A stretch of 64,000 nucleotides of DNA, from assembly GCF_050948215.1 (NCBI RefSeq), contig NW_027488835.1, positions 242,124 through 306,123 on the forward strand, given 5' to 3'. Source of the DNA: Halictus rubicundus. Lineage: Eukaryota; Arthropoda; Insecta; Hymenoptera; Halictidae. Positions 38,322-48,606 of the stretch are shown here, piece after piece; position 1 is the stretch's first letter; every line of letters starts with the position of its first letter. A program made the position numbers and the translations under genes. A model generated the notes under the pieces. That model was not told where the DNA came from, did no database searches, and saw only the letters and a program-made list of their open reading frames with translations.

Positions 38322-41300
38322 ATCCAATCCTCTACCTATCCTATCCTCTATCCTATCCTGTGCTCTATCCTATCCTATCCTCTATCCTATCCTATCCTCT
38401 ATCCTATCCTATCCAATCCCCTATCCTATGCTCTATCCTATCCTATCCTCTATCCTATCCTATCCTCTATCCTATCCTATCGTCTATCCTATCCTCTGTC
38501 CTATCCTATCCTCTATCCTATCCTATCCTCTATCCTATCCTATCGTCTATCCTATCCTCTGTCCTATCCTATCCTCTATCCTATCCTATCATCTATCCTC
38601 AATCCTATCCTTTCCTGTATCCTATCCAATCCTCTATCCTATCCTGTCCTCTATCCTATCCTATCCTCTATCCTATCAAATCCCCTATCCTATCCTCTAT
38701 CCTATCCTATCATCTATCCACTATCCTATCCAATCCTCTATCCTATCCTATCCTCAATCCTATCAAATCCCCTATCCTATCCTCTATCCTATCCTATACT
38801 CTATCCTATCCTATCCTCTATCTTATCCTGTCGTCTATCCTATCCTCTATCCTATCCTATCCTCTATCCTATCCTATCCTCTATCCTATCCTATCCTCTA
38901 TCCTATCCTATCGTCTATCCTATCCTCTACCCTATCCTATCCTCTATCCTATCCTATCCTCTATCCTATCCTATCCTCTATCCTATCATATCCTCTATCC
39001 TATCAAATCCCCTATCCTATCCTCTATCCTATCCTATACTCTATCCTATCCTATCCTCTATCTTATCCTGTCGTCTATCCTATCCTCTATCCTATCCTAT
39101 TCTCTATCCTATCCTATCCTCTATCCTATCCTATCCTCTATCCTATCCTATCGTCTATCCTATCCTCTACCCTATCCTATCCTCTATCCTATCCTATCCT
39201 CTATCCTATCCTATCCTCTATCCTATCATATCCTCTATCCTATCAAATCCCCTATCCTATCCTCTATCCTATCCTATCCTCTATCTTATCTTGTCGTCTA
39301 TCCTATCCTCTATCCTATCCTCTATCCTATCCTATCCTATCCTCTATCCTATCCTATCGTCTATCCTATCCTCTATCCTATCAAATCCCCTATCCTATCC
39401 TCTATCCTATCCTATCCTGTATCCTATCCAATCCTCTATCCTATCCTATCATCTATCCTCAATCCGATCCTTTCCTGTATCCTATCCAATCCTCTATCCT
39501 ATCCTGTCCTCTATCGTATCCTATCCTCTATCCTATCCTATCCTCTATCCTATCCTATCGTCTATCCTATCCTATCCTATACTCTATCCTATCCTATCCT
39601 CTATCCTATCCTATCCTCTATCCTATCCTATCCTCTATCCTATCCTATCGTCTATCCTATCCTCTATCCTATCGTATCCTCTATCCTATCCTATCCTCAA
39701 TCCTATCCTATCCTCTATCCTATCTTATCCTCTATCCTATCCTATCTTCTATCCTATCCTATCCTCTATCCTGTCAAATCCCCTATCCTATCCTCTATCC
39801 TATCCTATCCAATCCTCTATCCGCTCCTATCTTCTATCCTATCCTATCATCTATCCTCAATCCTATCCTTTCCTGTATCCTATTAAATCCTCTATCCTAT
39901 CCTATCTTCTATCCTATCCTATCCTATATCCTATCAAATCCAATATCCTATCCTCTATCCTATCCTATCCTCTATCCTATCCTATCGTCTATCCTATCCT
40001 CTATCCTATCCTATCCTCTATCCTATCCTATCCTCTATCCTATCCTATCCTCTATCCTATCCTATCCTCTATCCTATCCTATCCTCTATCCTATCCTATC
40101 CTCTATCCTATCCTCTATCCTATCCTATCGTCTATCCTATCCTCTATCTTATCCTATCCTCTATCCTATCCTATCCTGTATCCTATCCTATCCTCTATCC
40201 TATCAAATCCCCTATCCTATCCTCTATCCTATCCTATCCTCTATCGTATCCTATCATCTATCCTCAATCCTATCCTTTCCTGTATCCTATTAAATCCTCT
40301 ATCCTATCCTGTCCTCTATCCTATCCTATCCTCTATCCTATCCTCTATCCTATCCTATCGTCTATCCTATCCTCTATCCTATCCTATCCTCTATCCTATC
40401 AAATCCCCTATCCTATCCTCTATCCTATCCTATCCTGTATCCTATCCAATCCTCTATCCTATCCTATCCTCTCTCCGATCCTATCTTCTATCCTATCCTA
40501 TTCTCTATCCTATCAAATCCCCTATCCTATCCTCTGTCCTATCCTATCCTCTATCCTATCCTATCCTCTATCCTATCAAATCCCCTATCCTATCCTCTAT
40601 CCTATCCTATCATCTATCCTCTATCCTATCCAATCCTCTATCCTATCCTATCCTCTATCCTATCCTGTCCTCTATCCTATCCTATCCTCTATCCTATCCT
40701 CTATCCTATCCTATCCTCTATCCTATCCTATCCAATCCCCTATCCTATGCTCTATCCTATCCTATCCTCTATCCTATCCTATCCTCTATCCTATCCTATC
40801 GTCTATCCTATCCTCTGTCCTATCCTATCCTCTATCCTATCCTATCCTCTATCCTATCCTATCGTCTATTCTATCCTCTGTCCTATCCTATCCTCTATCC
40901 TATCCTATCATCTATCCTCAATCCTATCCTTTCCTGTATCCTATCCAATCCTCTATCCTATCCTGTCCTCTATCCTATCCTATCCTCTATCCTATCCTAT
41001 ACTCTATCCTATCAAATCCCCTATCCTATCCTCTATCCTATCCTATCATCTATCCTCTATCCTATCCAATCCCCTATCCTAACCTCTATCCTATCCTATC
41101 CTGTATCCTATGCCAGTCTCTATCCTATCCTATCATCTATCCTCAATCCTATCCTTTCCTGTATCCTATCCAATCCTCTATCCTATCCTATCGTCTATCC
41201 TATCCTTTATCCTATCCTATCGTCTATCCTATCCTCTATCCTATCCTATCCTCTATCCTATCCTATCCTCTATCCTATCCTATCCTCTATCCTATCCTAT

Positions 41301-42833
41301 CCTCTATCCGATCCTATCTTCTATCCTATCCTATCCTCTATCCTATCCTATCCTCTATCCTATCAAATCCCCTATCCTATCCTCTATCCTATCCTATCAT
41401 CTATCCTCTATCCTATCCAATCCTCTATCCTATCCTATCCTCTATCCTATCAAATCCCCTATCCTATCCTCTATCCTATCCTATACTCTATCCTATCCTA
41501 TCCTCTATCTTATCCTGTCGTCTATCCTATCCTCTATCCTATCCTATCCTCTATCCTATCCTATCCTCTATCCTATCCTATCCTCTATCCTATCCTATCC
41601 TCTACCGTATCCTATCCTCTACCGTATCCTATCCTCTATCCTATCCTATCCTCTATCCTATCCTATCCTCTATCCTATCCTATCCTCTATCCTGTCCTAT
41701 CCTCTATCCTATCCTATCGTCTATCCTATCCTCTATCCTATCCTATCCTCTATCCTATCCTATCCTCTATCCTATCCTATCCTCTATCCGATCCTATCTT
41801 CTATCCTATCCTATCCTCTATCCTATCAAATCCCCTATCCTATCCTCTATCCTATCCTATCCTGTATCCTATGCCAGTCTCTATCCTATCCTATCATCTA
41901 TCCTCAATCCTATCCTTTCCTGTATCCTATCCAATCCTCTATCCTATCCTATCGTCTATCCTATCCTCTATCCTATCCTATCGTCTATCCTATCCTCTAT
42001 CCTATCCTATCCTCTATCCTATCCTATCCTCTATCCTATCCTATCCTCTATCCTATCCTATCCTCTATCCTATCCTATCGTCTATCCTATCCTCCATCCT
42101 ACCCTATCCTCTATCCTATCCTATCCTCTATCCTATCCTATCCTCTATCCTATCATATCCTCTATCCTATCAAATCCCCTATCCTATCCTCTATCCTATC
42201 CTATACTCTATCCTATCCTATCCTCTATCTTATCCTGTCGTCTATACTATCCTCTATCCTATCCTCTATCCTATCCTATCCCCTATCCCATCCTATCCTA
42301 TATCATATCCCATCCTCTATCCTATCCTATTCTCTATCCTATCCTATCCTCTATCCTATCCTCTATCCTATCCTCTATCCTATCCTCTATCCTATCCTAT
42401 CCTCTATCCTATCCTATCGTCTATCCTATCCTATCCTATACTCTATCCTATCCTATCCTCTATCCTATCCTATCCTCTATCCTATCCTATCGTCTATCCT
42501 ATCCTCTATCCTATCCTATCCTCTATCCTATCCTATCCTCAATCCTATCCTATCCTCTATCCTATCTTATCCTCTATCCTATCCTATCTTCTATCCTATC
42601 CTATCCTCTATCCTATCAAATCCCCTATCCTATCCTCTATCCTATCCTATCCTGTATCCTATGCCAGTCTCTATCCTATCCTATCATCTATCCTCAATCC
42701 TATCCTTTCCTGTATCCTATCCAATCCTCTATCCTATCCTATCGTCTATCCTATCCTTTATCCTATCCTATCGTCTATCCTATCCTCTATCCTATCCTAT
42801 CCTCTATCCTATCCTATCCTATCCTCTATCCTA
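38300..42833 (+). repeat. 17-bp ATCCT-based satellite array, block 3
   Basis: Satellite between E2 and E3, same orientation. Its first ~1.3 kb is the right part of a third 1800-bp repeat interrupted by E2, with the CTACCTATCC marker at 38332 and the 240-bp pair at about 38760-39240. Further right it has contexts marked ATGCCAGTC (41110, 41871, 42661), a variant not seen left of E2. No gene is visible. Confidence 0.96.
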
Positions 42834-42861
42834 TTTTTTTTTTTTTTTTTTTTTTTTTTTT
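42834..42861 (-). other. E3 poly-A tail (28 nt)
   Basis: A T run on the + strand following a satellite monomer cut after CTAT. The first one or two T may belong to the target. Confidence 0.93.
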
Positions 42862-43267
42862 CCGAGGAGGTAATCTCGTTACGGATACCCGAACCCCCCC
42901 GGGGGGGGTGGTCCGGGTTATGTGGGACTCCTCGGCTGGTTGGTGCAACGCCGAGTATACCCACTAACTCCTCCCCGTCCGTCCCTAGACTCCTGGGGGC
43001 ACCCGTGCTCTGCGCGCGCATGTCAATCCGGTGTGCCCCCGCCTTAGCATACCACCCAGGGGGGGACGCGGCCCCCTCCCGTACCTACTCTATCCGAAGG
43101 CACCACGCAACGGACGACGTGGCGCCTTCCCCCCTGTTAGGCCGCCCGATGAGCATCCGAGCCCCCGCTCGAGATGCCCGGCGGCCTCCGGGGACGCCGT
43201 TGGTGACCGAGTGTAAGGGGATATCCGATCCCCCGCCTCGAGATCATCAAGGGCGTCCCCGCTCGCG
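42862..43267 (-). other. E3 3' UTR
   Basis: 406 non-coding bp, closely similar to the E2 3' UTR. The hairpin CTCGGC (42931-42936) / GCCGAG (42950-42955) lies between the boxes GGGTTATGTGGGACT and TACCCACTAACTCC. The satellite-like tract is shorter here (CCTACTCTATCC, 43084-43095). The last bases before the poly-A on the element strand are GATTACCTCCTCGG, as in E2. Confidence 0.85.
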
Positions 43268-46200
43268 TCAGAGGCGTCGCAACGGGGGTACGCCCCCGGG
43301 GCGTACCCTGCGCCGCCTCCCCCCCCTTCGGCCGGGATCGTGATTACGCTCCCGATCCCGTTCCGCAGCCTCCTTCCGCAGCATAACCCGCTCGCAGAAG
43401 GAAGCGAACCCCCTCCACGCCTCCTCGCCACCGGCTGCCGCAGCGACGACAGCCGGGAGCGAGAGGTCGTGGCCCACCGCGCGCCGCAGGGCACGGCGCT
43501 CTCCCCCCCATGCCGGACACTCCTCCAGAGTGTGTTGCGCCGTGTCCCGCGGCTCGCCGCAGTGGTGACACGCCTCCTCGGTCTCCCTCCCGATGCGACA
43601 CAGGTAGTCGCCGAAGCACCCGTGCCCGCTCATCACCTGCGTCACACGGTAGGAGACCCTATGCCCCATCCATCCCCTGTTCCATTGATCGAACACCGGG
43701 AGGATGGCCCGAACGGCCCGCCTCTCGCCCTCCCTCGTCCCGGGAAGGCTATCGCGCCACTCCCGGGCTGCGTGCCGCCGAGCATGTCGCCTGAGCTCAT
43801 CCACCATGAGCCGCGCCTGATCCGGGGCCACCCCCCGGAGCCGGAGTTCCCTGGAGTGCGTATGCACATCCGCCAACACGCGGGCCTCCAGCTCGAGGGG
43901 GATCAGCCCCGACATCACCATCGCCGTCGCGTATGAAATGGTGCGGTACCCCCGCACGATGCCTATGGCCAGCCTGCGCTCGATGCGACGCAGCAGCGAC
44001 CGTGTGCCGCCACTGCGCCCCCTAGCCAAGACATCGCGCGCCCATACAGGGGCTCCGTACAGGACCAAAACTCGCACCACCACCGCGAACAGACGACGCA
44101 CCCGTCCACAGGGTCCCCCGAGATTCGGGAGAAGGCGACCGAGCGCAGCGGTCGCCCTCTCCGCCCGGGGCGCCAGCGACTCAAGGTGGCGGTCAAAACG
44201 CCACCGGCCGTCAAGCTCGAGTCCCAGGTACCGCATCTGGGACCCGACCTTGACCATCCCCTCCCCCACGCAGATCCAGCACTGGGGAGGCGCCGCCAAC
44301 CGGGCCGAACGGAGAAACCACATGGCCCTGGTTTTCTCGACGGACACCTCTAGGCCCAGCGACCGGATCGCGCGCACCGCGCGCCACGCGCCGCGCTCCG
44401 CCAGGCAGATGGCCTCCTTCGCATACCTCCCGGTGGCCAATACCAGCGTGTCGTCGGCGTAACACGTCAGGCTGACCCCGGGAGGCATCTCCTCCCGCAG
44501 GACGCGATCGTACGCAAGATTCCACAGCAACGGGCCCAACACCGAGCCCTGCGGAACCCCGCGCACGACGCCCCTGCGCACCATCCCGTACCGGCCGGGA
44601 TACTCTATACCCCTGTCGGAGAGATAGCTCCCGATCACCCTTCTGAGATACAGAGGCACCCGGTGGAAGACCAGGGCCTCCATTATCCGATCCCAGGGGA
44701 CGGTGTTGAACGCGTTAGCGATATCCAAGGATATCGCCAACGCAACACCGCCCCCCCTCGTACAGGCCTCCGAGAGAGCCCTCACCCGCTGAATAGCGTC
44801 GACGGTGGAGAGACCCTCCCGGAAGCCGAATTGAACCCCGCTCAGATCGGGGACCCCTCCCGCCGACAGGTGCCGGACGAGGCGTCCAACGAGTACGCGC
44901 TCGAACAACTTCCCCGCCTCGTCCAGCAGACAAATTGGCCGGTACCCTGAGGGCGAGTCCCGGGACTTGCCCCCCTTCGGAAGGAGGACCAACCTGCCCG
45001 ACTTCCACTCCGTGGGGAACACCCCCTCCCTCAGACAGCCGTTATACAGCTGCCGGAGTTCGGCGGCGAGTCCCCCCTCCAGGGCCAAGACCAACGCGCG
45101 GCCCGGCACCCCGTCCGGGCCCGGGGCCTTGTGGCCCACCCGCCGCGCCCTGGCCATCGCCTCACCCAGCTCGCCGGCCGACACCTCCCACTCTGCGGAC
45201 CAGGAGAGAGGCTCCTGTTCCCAATGGGAGCGGCGCAGTTGTCCCCCCTCTCGCGGGAAGAGGGACGCCACCACTCCCTCGAGCAGGTGGGGGTCCATCG
45301 ACTCCGTCACCGGAGGCGCCCACGCGCGCAGCTTGTTCATGACAAGCTTGTACGGGCGCCCCCATGGATCGGAGTCCACCGTGCCGACGAGCTCCGACCA
45401 CGCGTCGGCCTTGGCCCGCGCGATAGCCCTGCGGAGAACCCCGAGCGCGGCTCGGTACTCCCCGCCGAGCCTCGCCGTCGCCTCCTCGTCGTCGCGCCTC
45501 CTACGCGCTCGGCCGTACCGACGCCGCGCGGCATTGCAGGCACGCCGGAGCTCCGCAATGCCGGCGGACCACCAGTACGCCGCCCTCCTGGGGGCGAACC
45601 GGCTGCGGGGCATGGCGGTGTCGCACACCGCCGTCATTACCTCCCGCAGCCGCCTCGCCCCTTGCGCAGGCGCCAGCTCCGACAGGGCCGGCCCCGTCCA
45701 TGTCGCCGCGGCTACCGCGGCACCGAACGCGTCCGCGTCCAGCCGCTTCAAGGCCCATCGCGGCCGTCGGTCCCCCCGGCCCGGCCGGGAATCCCGCGCG
45801 TGGAGGGTGGGCCACACGTCCATGACGATGGGCGTATGGTCTGACGCAATCTCTATCTCCTCGGCCACCCTCCATCCCGACACCCGGCGCACGGCCGAGG
45901 GAGTCCCCCATGTCAGGTCGACAATCGAGACCCCCTGCGGACGCACGCACGTCGGCGTGGATCCCCGGTTAATCAACCGGAGATCCAGGCCGGCCGCCCA
46001 GGTTAACACCTCGCTACCCCTAGTGGTCGTCCTGGGACTCCCCCACGATACCGCGTGGGCATTGAAGTCTCCCAAAACGAGAACCGGGCGGGCGCTGCAC
46101 CGCGCGATGCAGCTGTTCAGCCCGCCCAGGAACCCCCGAAATTGATCGAGGCCACAGCTCGGCGAGATGTAGATCCCGACAACCGCGATGTCCCCCCATT

Positions 46201-46588
46201 GCACCGCCACGAATCCCTCGCCCCGCTCCAGAAGGGAGACCGACGGGGACCCGGGGCGGCTTCCCGCCACTATTACTACGGAGCCGATCTCGTCCCCCAC
46301 CCAGAAGGGGTGTTCGGGGATTGCGTACGGCTCCGCCGCAACTGCCAGCCCAGTCCCCCACTCGCGCACGGCTTGGACAAACAGGTCCTGTGCCGCGCGC
46401 GAGTGGTTGAGGTTCGCCTGCAGAACCGGAGTAGGATTAAAAGTACCTACTCTAACATGGGCTCTGCAGAGTCCCCTCCCTGGGAGGTCCGGGCCCCCGG
46501 CGCCGTCTGCGGCCGCTGCGCGGATGCAGCCCCAGACGCGCCCTTCTCTTTCGTCGCCGCGCGGCCCCTCTTGGGAGCCGGGGCACAC
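43268..46588 (-). CDS. E3 ORF2: endonuclease-reverse transcriptase polyprotein
   Basis: Pol of an R1-clade element; open frame of 1106 codons. Counting from the frame start, the APE-type endonuclease spans about 50-260, with QANLN (57-61), AEPY (85-88), GDFNAH (173-178) and SDH (249-251). The reverse transcriptase spans about 480-780, with APGPDG (488-493), motif A DIANAF (D622), GVPQGS (677-682) and YADD (710-713). A CCHC finger C-x2-C-x8-H-x4-C lies at 1007-1024, followed by an arginine-rich tail. All visible catalytic residues are present. The first ~47 codons overlap gag in the -1 frame and contain no ATG (the frame opens at GTG), so the true start is uncertain and homology begins around VRVGTFNPTPVLQ. 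Translation probably depends on coupling to gag termination, frameshifting or a non-AUG start. It is about 85% similar to E2 Pol by eye. Confidence 0.95.
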   Translation of the reverse strand: MCPGSQEGPRGDEREGRVWGCIRAAAADGAGGPDLPGRGLCRAHVRVGTFNPTPVLQANLNHSRAAQDLFVQAVREWGTGLAVAAEPYAIPEHPFWVGDEIGSVVIVAGSRPGSPSVSLLERGEGFVAVQWGDIAVVGIYISPSCGLDQFRGFLGGLNSCIARCSARPVLVLGDFNAHAVSWGSPRTTTRGSEVLTWAAGLDLRLINRGSTPTCVRPQGVSIVDLTWGTPSAVRRVSGWRVAEEIEIASDHTPIVMDVWPTLHARDSRPGRGDRRPRWALKRLDADAFGAAVAAATWTGPALSELAPAQGARRLREVMTAVCDTAMPRSRFAPRRAAYWWSAGIAELRRACNAARRRYGRARRRRDDEEATARLGGEYRAALGVLRRAIARAKADAWSELVGTVDSDPWGRPYKLVMNKLRAWAPPVTESMDPHLLEGVVASLFPREGGQLRRSHWEQEPLSWSAEWEVSAGELGEAMARARRVGHKAPGPDGVPGRALVLALEGGLAAELRQLYNGCLREGVFPTEWKSGRLVLLPKGGKSRDSPSGYRPICLLDEAGKLFERVLVGRLVRHLSAGGVPDLSGVQFGFREGLSTVDAIQRVRALSEACTRGGGVALAISLDIANAFNTVPWDRIMEALVFHRVPLYLRRVIGSYLSDRGIEYPGRYGMVRRGVVRGVPQGSVLGPLLWNLAYDRVLREEMPPGVSLTCYADDTLVLATGRYAKEAICLAERGAWRAVRAIRSLGLEVSVEKTRAMWFLRSARLAAPPQCWICVGEGMVKVGSQMRYLGLELDGRWRFDRHLESLAPRAERATAALGRLLPNLGGPCGRVRRLFAVVVRVLVLYGAPVWARDVLARGRSGGTRSLLRRIERRLAIGIVRGYRTISYATAMVMSGLIPLELEARVLADVHTHSRELRLRGVAPDQARLMVDELRRHARRHAAREWRDSLPGTREGERRAVRAILPVFDQWNRGWMGHRVSYRVTQVMSGHGCFGDYLCRIGRETEEACHHCGEPRDTAQHTLEECPAWGGERRALRRAVGHDLSLPAVVAAAAGGEEAWRGFASFCERVMLRKEAAERDRERNHDPGRRGGRRRRVRPGGVPPLRRL

Positions 46589-48606
46589 GCTTTGGCCCCG
46601 AATCTATGGCCCGATGGTCTCCCCAGGTCCGCGCAGAGCGGACACCTGGGGGCGGCCTTACAGGCCGAAGCCCGGTGCTCCGCCGCCCCGCAGCGGTAGC
46701 ACATCGCGCCTCTGTCGACCGCGCTCTTGCATGTCGCCCGCGTGTGCCCCGTCTCCAAACAACGGAAGCATTGGAGGGGCCGCTCCCTCAGCGCCTCGAC
46801 GCGGGCCGAGGACCAGCCGACCAGCAGCCGGCCTCCCGCCAACACTTTCTTGACGGCCGCGAGGGGGCCCTGGGCCCAACAGGAGCCCAGCGCCTGCTCC
46901 GAGGCGGGTCTGCGGATCTCGTCGACCCGGAACTCCGCCGCGGAACACCCCCCCGCCGCCGCCAGCGCCGCCGCTACGTCCCCGGGCGACACCGAGTCGT
47001 CCAGGCCCGCCACGCGCACCTCGCCGCGCTTGACCGCCTGGGAGACCTTAACCCCGGTCCCCCCAAGCGCCTCGGCGATCCTCCCGGAGAGGGCCCGTGC
47101 CTTCTCCTGGCACCCCGTGCCCCTGACCTCCAGGAGGATCCCGCCGGTTTTCGACCGCCTGGGAAGCACCCCCGACTCGATCCCGATAGCCTTGAGGTCC
47201 ACCCTCTCTTTTGCCCTGGCCATCACCTCCGAATAAGTGAGCTTGCAGCTCTCGGGGATGGTGATGGCCACTGCTCCCGTTCTGGGGGTGCGTCCCAGGC
47301 CACCGTCCCTCCCGGCGGCGGGCTTCGCCGCGCTCGCGCCGCCCTGCACTCGTGCGCCGCCCGCCGCCCTCGGCTCCCACGCAGCCTGCAGCCGTGAAGC
47401 GGCGGCAGCTGCCTCGGCCGCGGCTGCTCTCGCCGCAGCCTCCTCCGCGGCCATCTTCTTCTTGGCCCTCTTCGCCGCCTTGCTCGTCACCTCCATCCAC
47501 GAGGCCGGGACGACCGGTGGCGGAATGATAACGGGGGGCACCACCCTCACGTTGGACACGACCACCGGTCCAGTCCCCTTGGTGACAGACGTCGCCGGCA
47601 GAGAAGCCACCGGCGTCGCCTCGCGCGCCGATTTACCCTCCGCCCGGAGGGCCGGGGCCAAACCGGCCAGAATCGTCCGGAACCGCTCCTCCATCCGGGC
47701 CTCTAGCTCCCGGTTCCTGGCCGTTATCAGCGCGCCGACCCGGAGAAGCAGGGCTTCGGAGTCCAAAACTCCCGCTCCCTCCCCCGACGGTCCCATCGCC
47801 TCCATCCCCCGCGTACGGACCCCCGCTGTCGAGGAGGCGGGGGGCGCTTCCCCTATTGGCGCATGTCCCGCCCGGCGACCGCTGTCGGTGTTCGCCCGCC
47901 GCCCGGCCTCCATTGACCGGAGCCTCGCCCGGAGGTCACCCGCCTCCTTCGCGAGGGCCGCGTTCTGCTCGCGGAGGCGGGCCACCTCCTGGCTACCCTG
48001 CCACGCCATCCCGGTAAAGCACCGCTGCATCAAGGTGGTGCAGTGGGCCCTGGCGACTGCAGAACAATCCCGCAAGTCTTTAGCCAGGTCCCCCTTGAGG
48101 CCCTTTGAGACGGTGGAGACTCTCTCCACCCTCAACATCGCCTCCTCCACCTCCCCTACTAGCTGCGCTGTCGGCATCCTCCCACCCAGCTCGATGAGGT
48201 CATCCACCCTCCTCGTCTGACTCCTCTCGGCGCGGCCGCCGAGGGCCAGATCCATGGTGGGCGTCCCCGACGAGCCCTCCCCGGGGTCCGTCCGCGACAC
48301 CGACCCGCCGCGGGTGTGCTGCCCCCCCTCTAACCGGGCACGCTTGGGGTCAGAGACCCCAGATGTCGCGCCCCGCTTCTCCGCGCCCCCGCGCGTCACG
48401 ATCGAGCCGACGGAGCTCGAGATGGAGATGATTGTTTCATCCCCATCCGAGTCCTCGTCCGCGATGACCACGACCGCGTCCTCCCCGGCAGTAATCGTTG
48501 CCATCCCCTCCCCGTCAGTGACCGCTGCCGTCTCTTCCCCCGCCGCAGCTGCTGCCGTATCGGCAGCCTCCCCCACAACATCAAGGTTTTTATTATACGA
48601 TTCCAT
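46447..48606 (-). CDS. E3 ORF1: Gag-like protein with three zinc knuckles
   Basis: ORF1 protein that binds element RNA and, in telomere-specific relatives, guides the particle to the target. I chose the ATG at 48606 (MESYNKNLD, 719 residues). The frame stays open 26 codons upstream only through a TTG, not a eukaryotic start. Order: an acidic, Ala/Thr/Val-rich N-terminus; a basic PKRARLE motif that could be a nuclear signal; a coiled-coil-prone segment (SQEVARLREQNAALAKE); an alanine/lysine-rich linker; then knuckles CFRCLETGHTRATC, CYRCGAAEHRASAC (C-x2-C-x4-H-x4-C) and CPLCADLGRPSGH...C (C-x2-C-x8-H-x6-C) at about residues 612-674. It ends ATG TTA GAG TAG, overlapping pol in another frame. 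It is more divergent from E2 Gag than the two Pols are from each other. Confidence 0.92.
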   Translation of the reverse strand: MESYNKNLDVVGEAADTAAAAAGEETAAVTDGEGMATITAGEDAVVVIADEDSDGDETIISISSSVGSIVTRGGAEKRGATSGVSDPKRARLEGGQHTRGGSVSRTDPGEGSSGTPTMDLALGGRAERSQTRRVDDLIELGGRMPTAQLVGEVEEAMLRVERVSTVSKGLKGDLAKDLRDCSAVARAHCTTLMQRCFTGMAWQGSQEVARLREQNAALAKEAGDLRARLRSMEAGRRANTDSGRRAGHAPIGEAPPASSTAGVRTRGMEAMGPSGEGAGVLDSEALLLRVGALITARNRELEARMEERFRTILAGLAPALRAEGKSAREATPVASLPATSVTKGTGPVVVSNVRVVPPVIIPPPVVPASWMEVTSKAAKRAKKKMAAEEAAARAAAAEAAAAASRLQAAWEPRAAGGARVQGGASAAKPAAGRDGGLGRTPRTGAVAITIPESCKLTYSEVMARAKERVDLKAIGIESGVLPRRSKTGGILLEVRGTGCQEKARALSGRIAEALGGTGVKVSQAVKRGEVRVAGLDDSVSPGDVAAALAAAGGCSAAEFRVDEIRRPASEQALGSCWAQGPLAAVKKVLAGGRLLVGWSSARVEALRERPLQCFRCLETGHTRATCKSAVDRGAMCYRCGAAEHRASACKAAPRCPLCADLGRPSGHRFGAKACAPAPKRGRAATKEKGASGAASAQRPQTAPGARTSQGGDSAEPMLE

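Noticed and set aside
43268..46588. Assigning E3 to TRAS or SART by name
   Set aside because: Motifs and target fit that group, but Pol phylogeny is needed; orientation conventions and family limits cannot be settled from this window alone.
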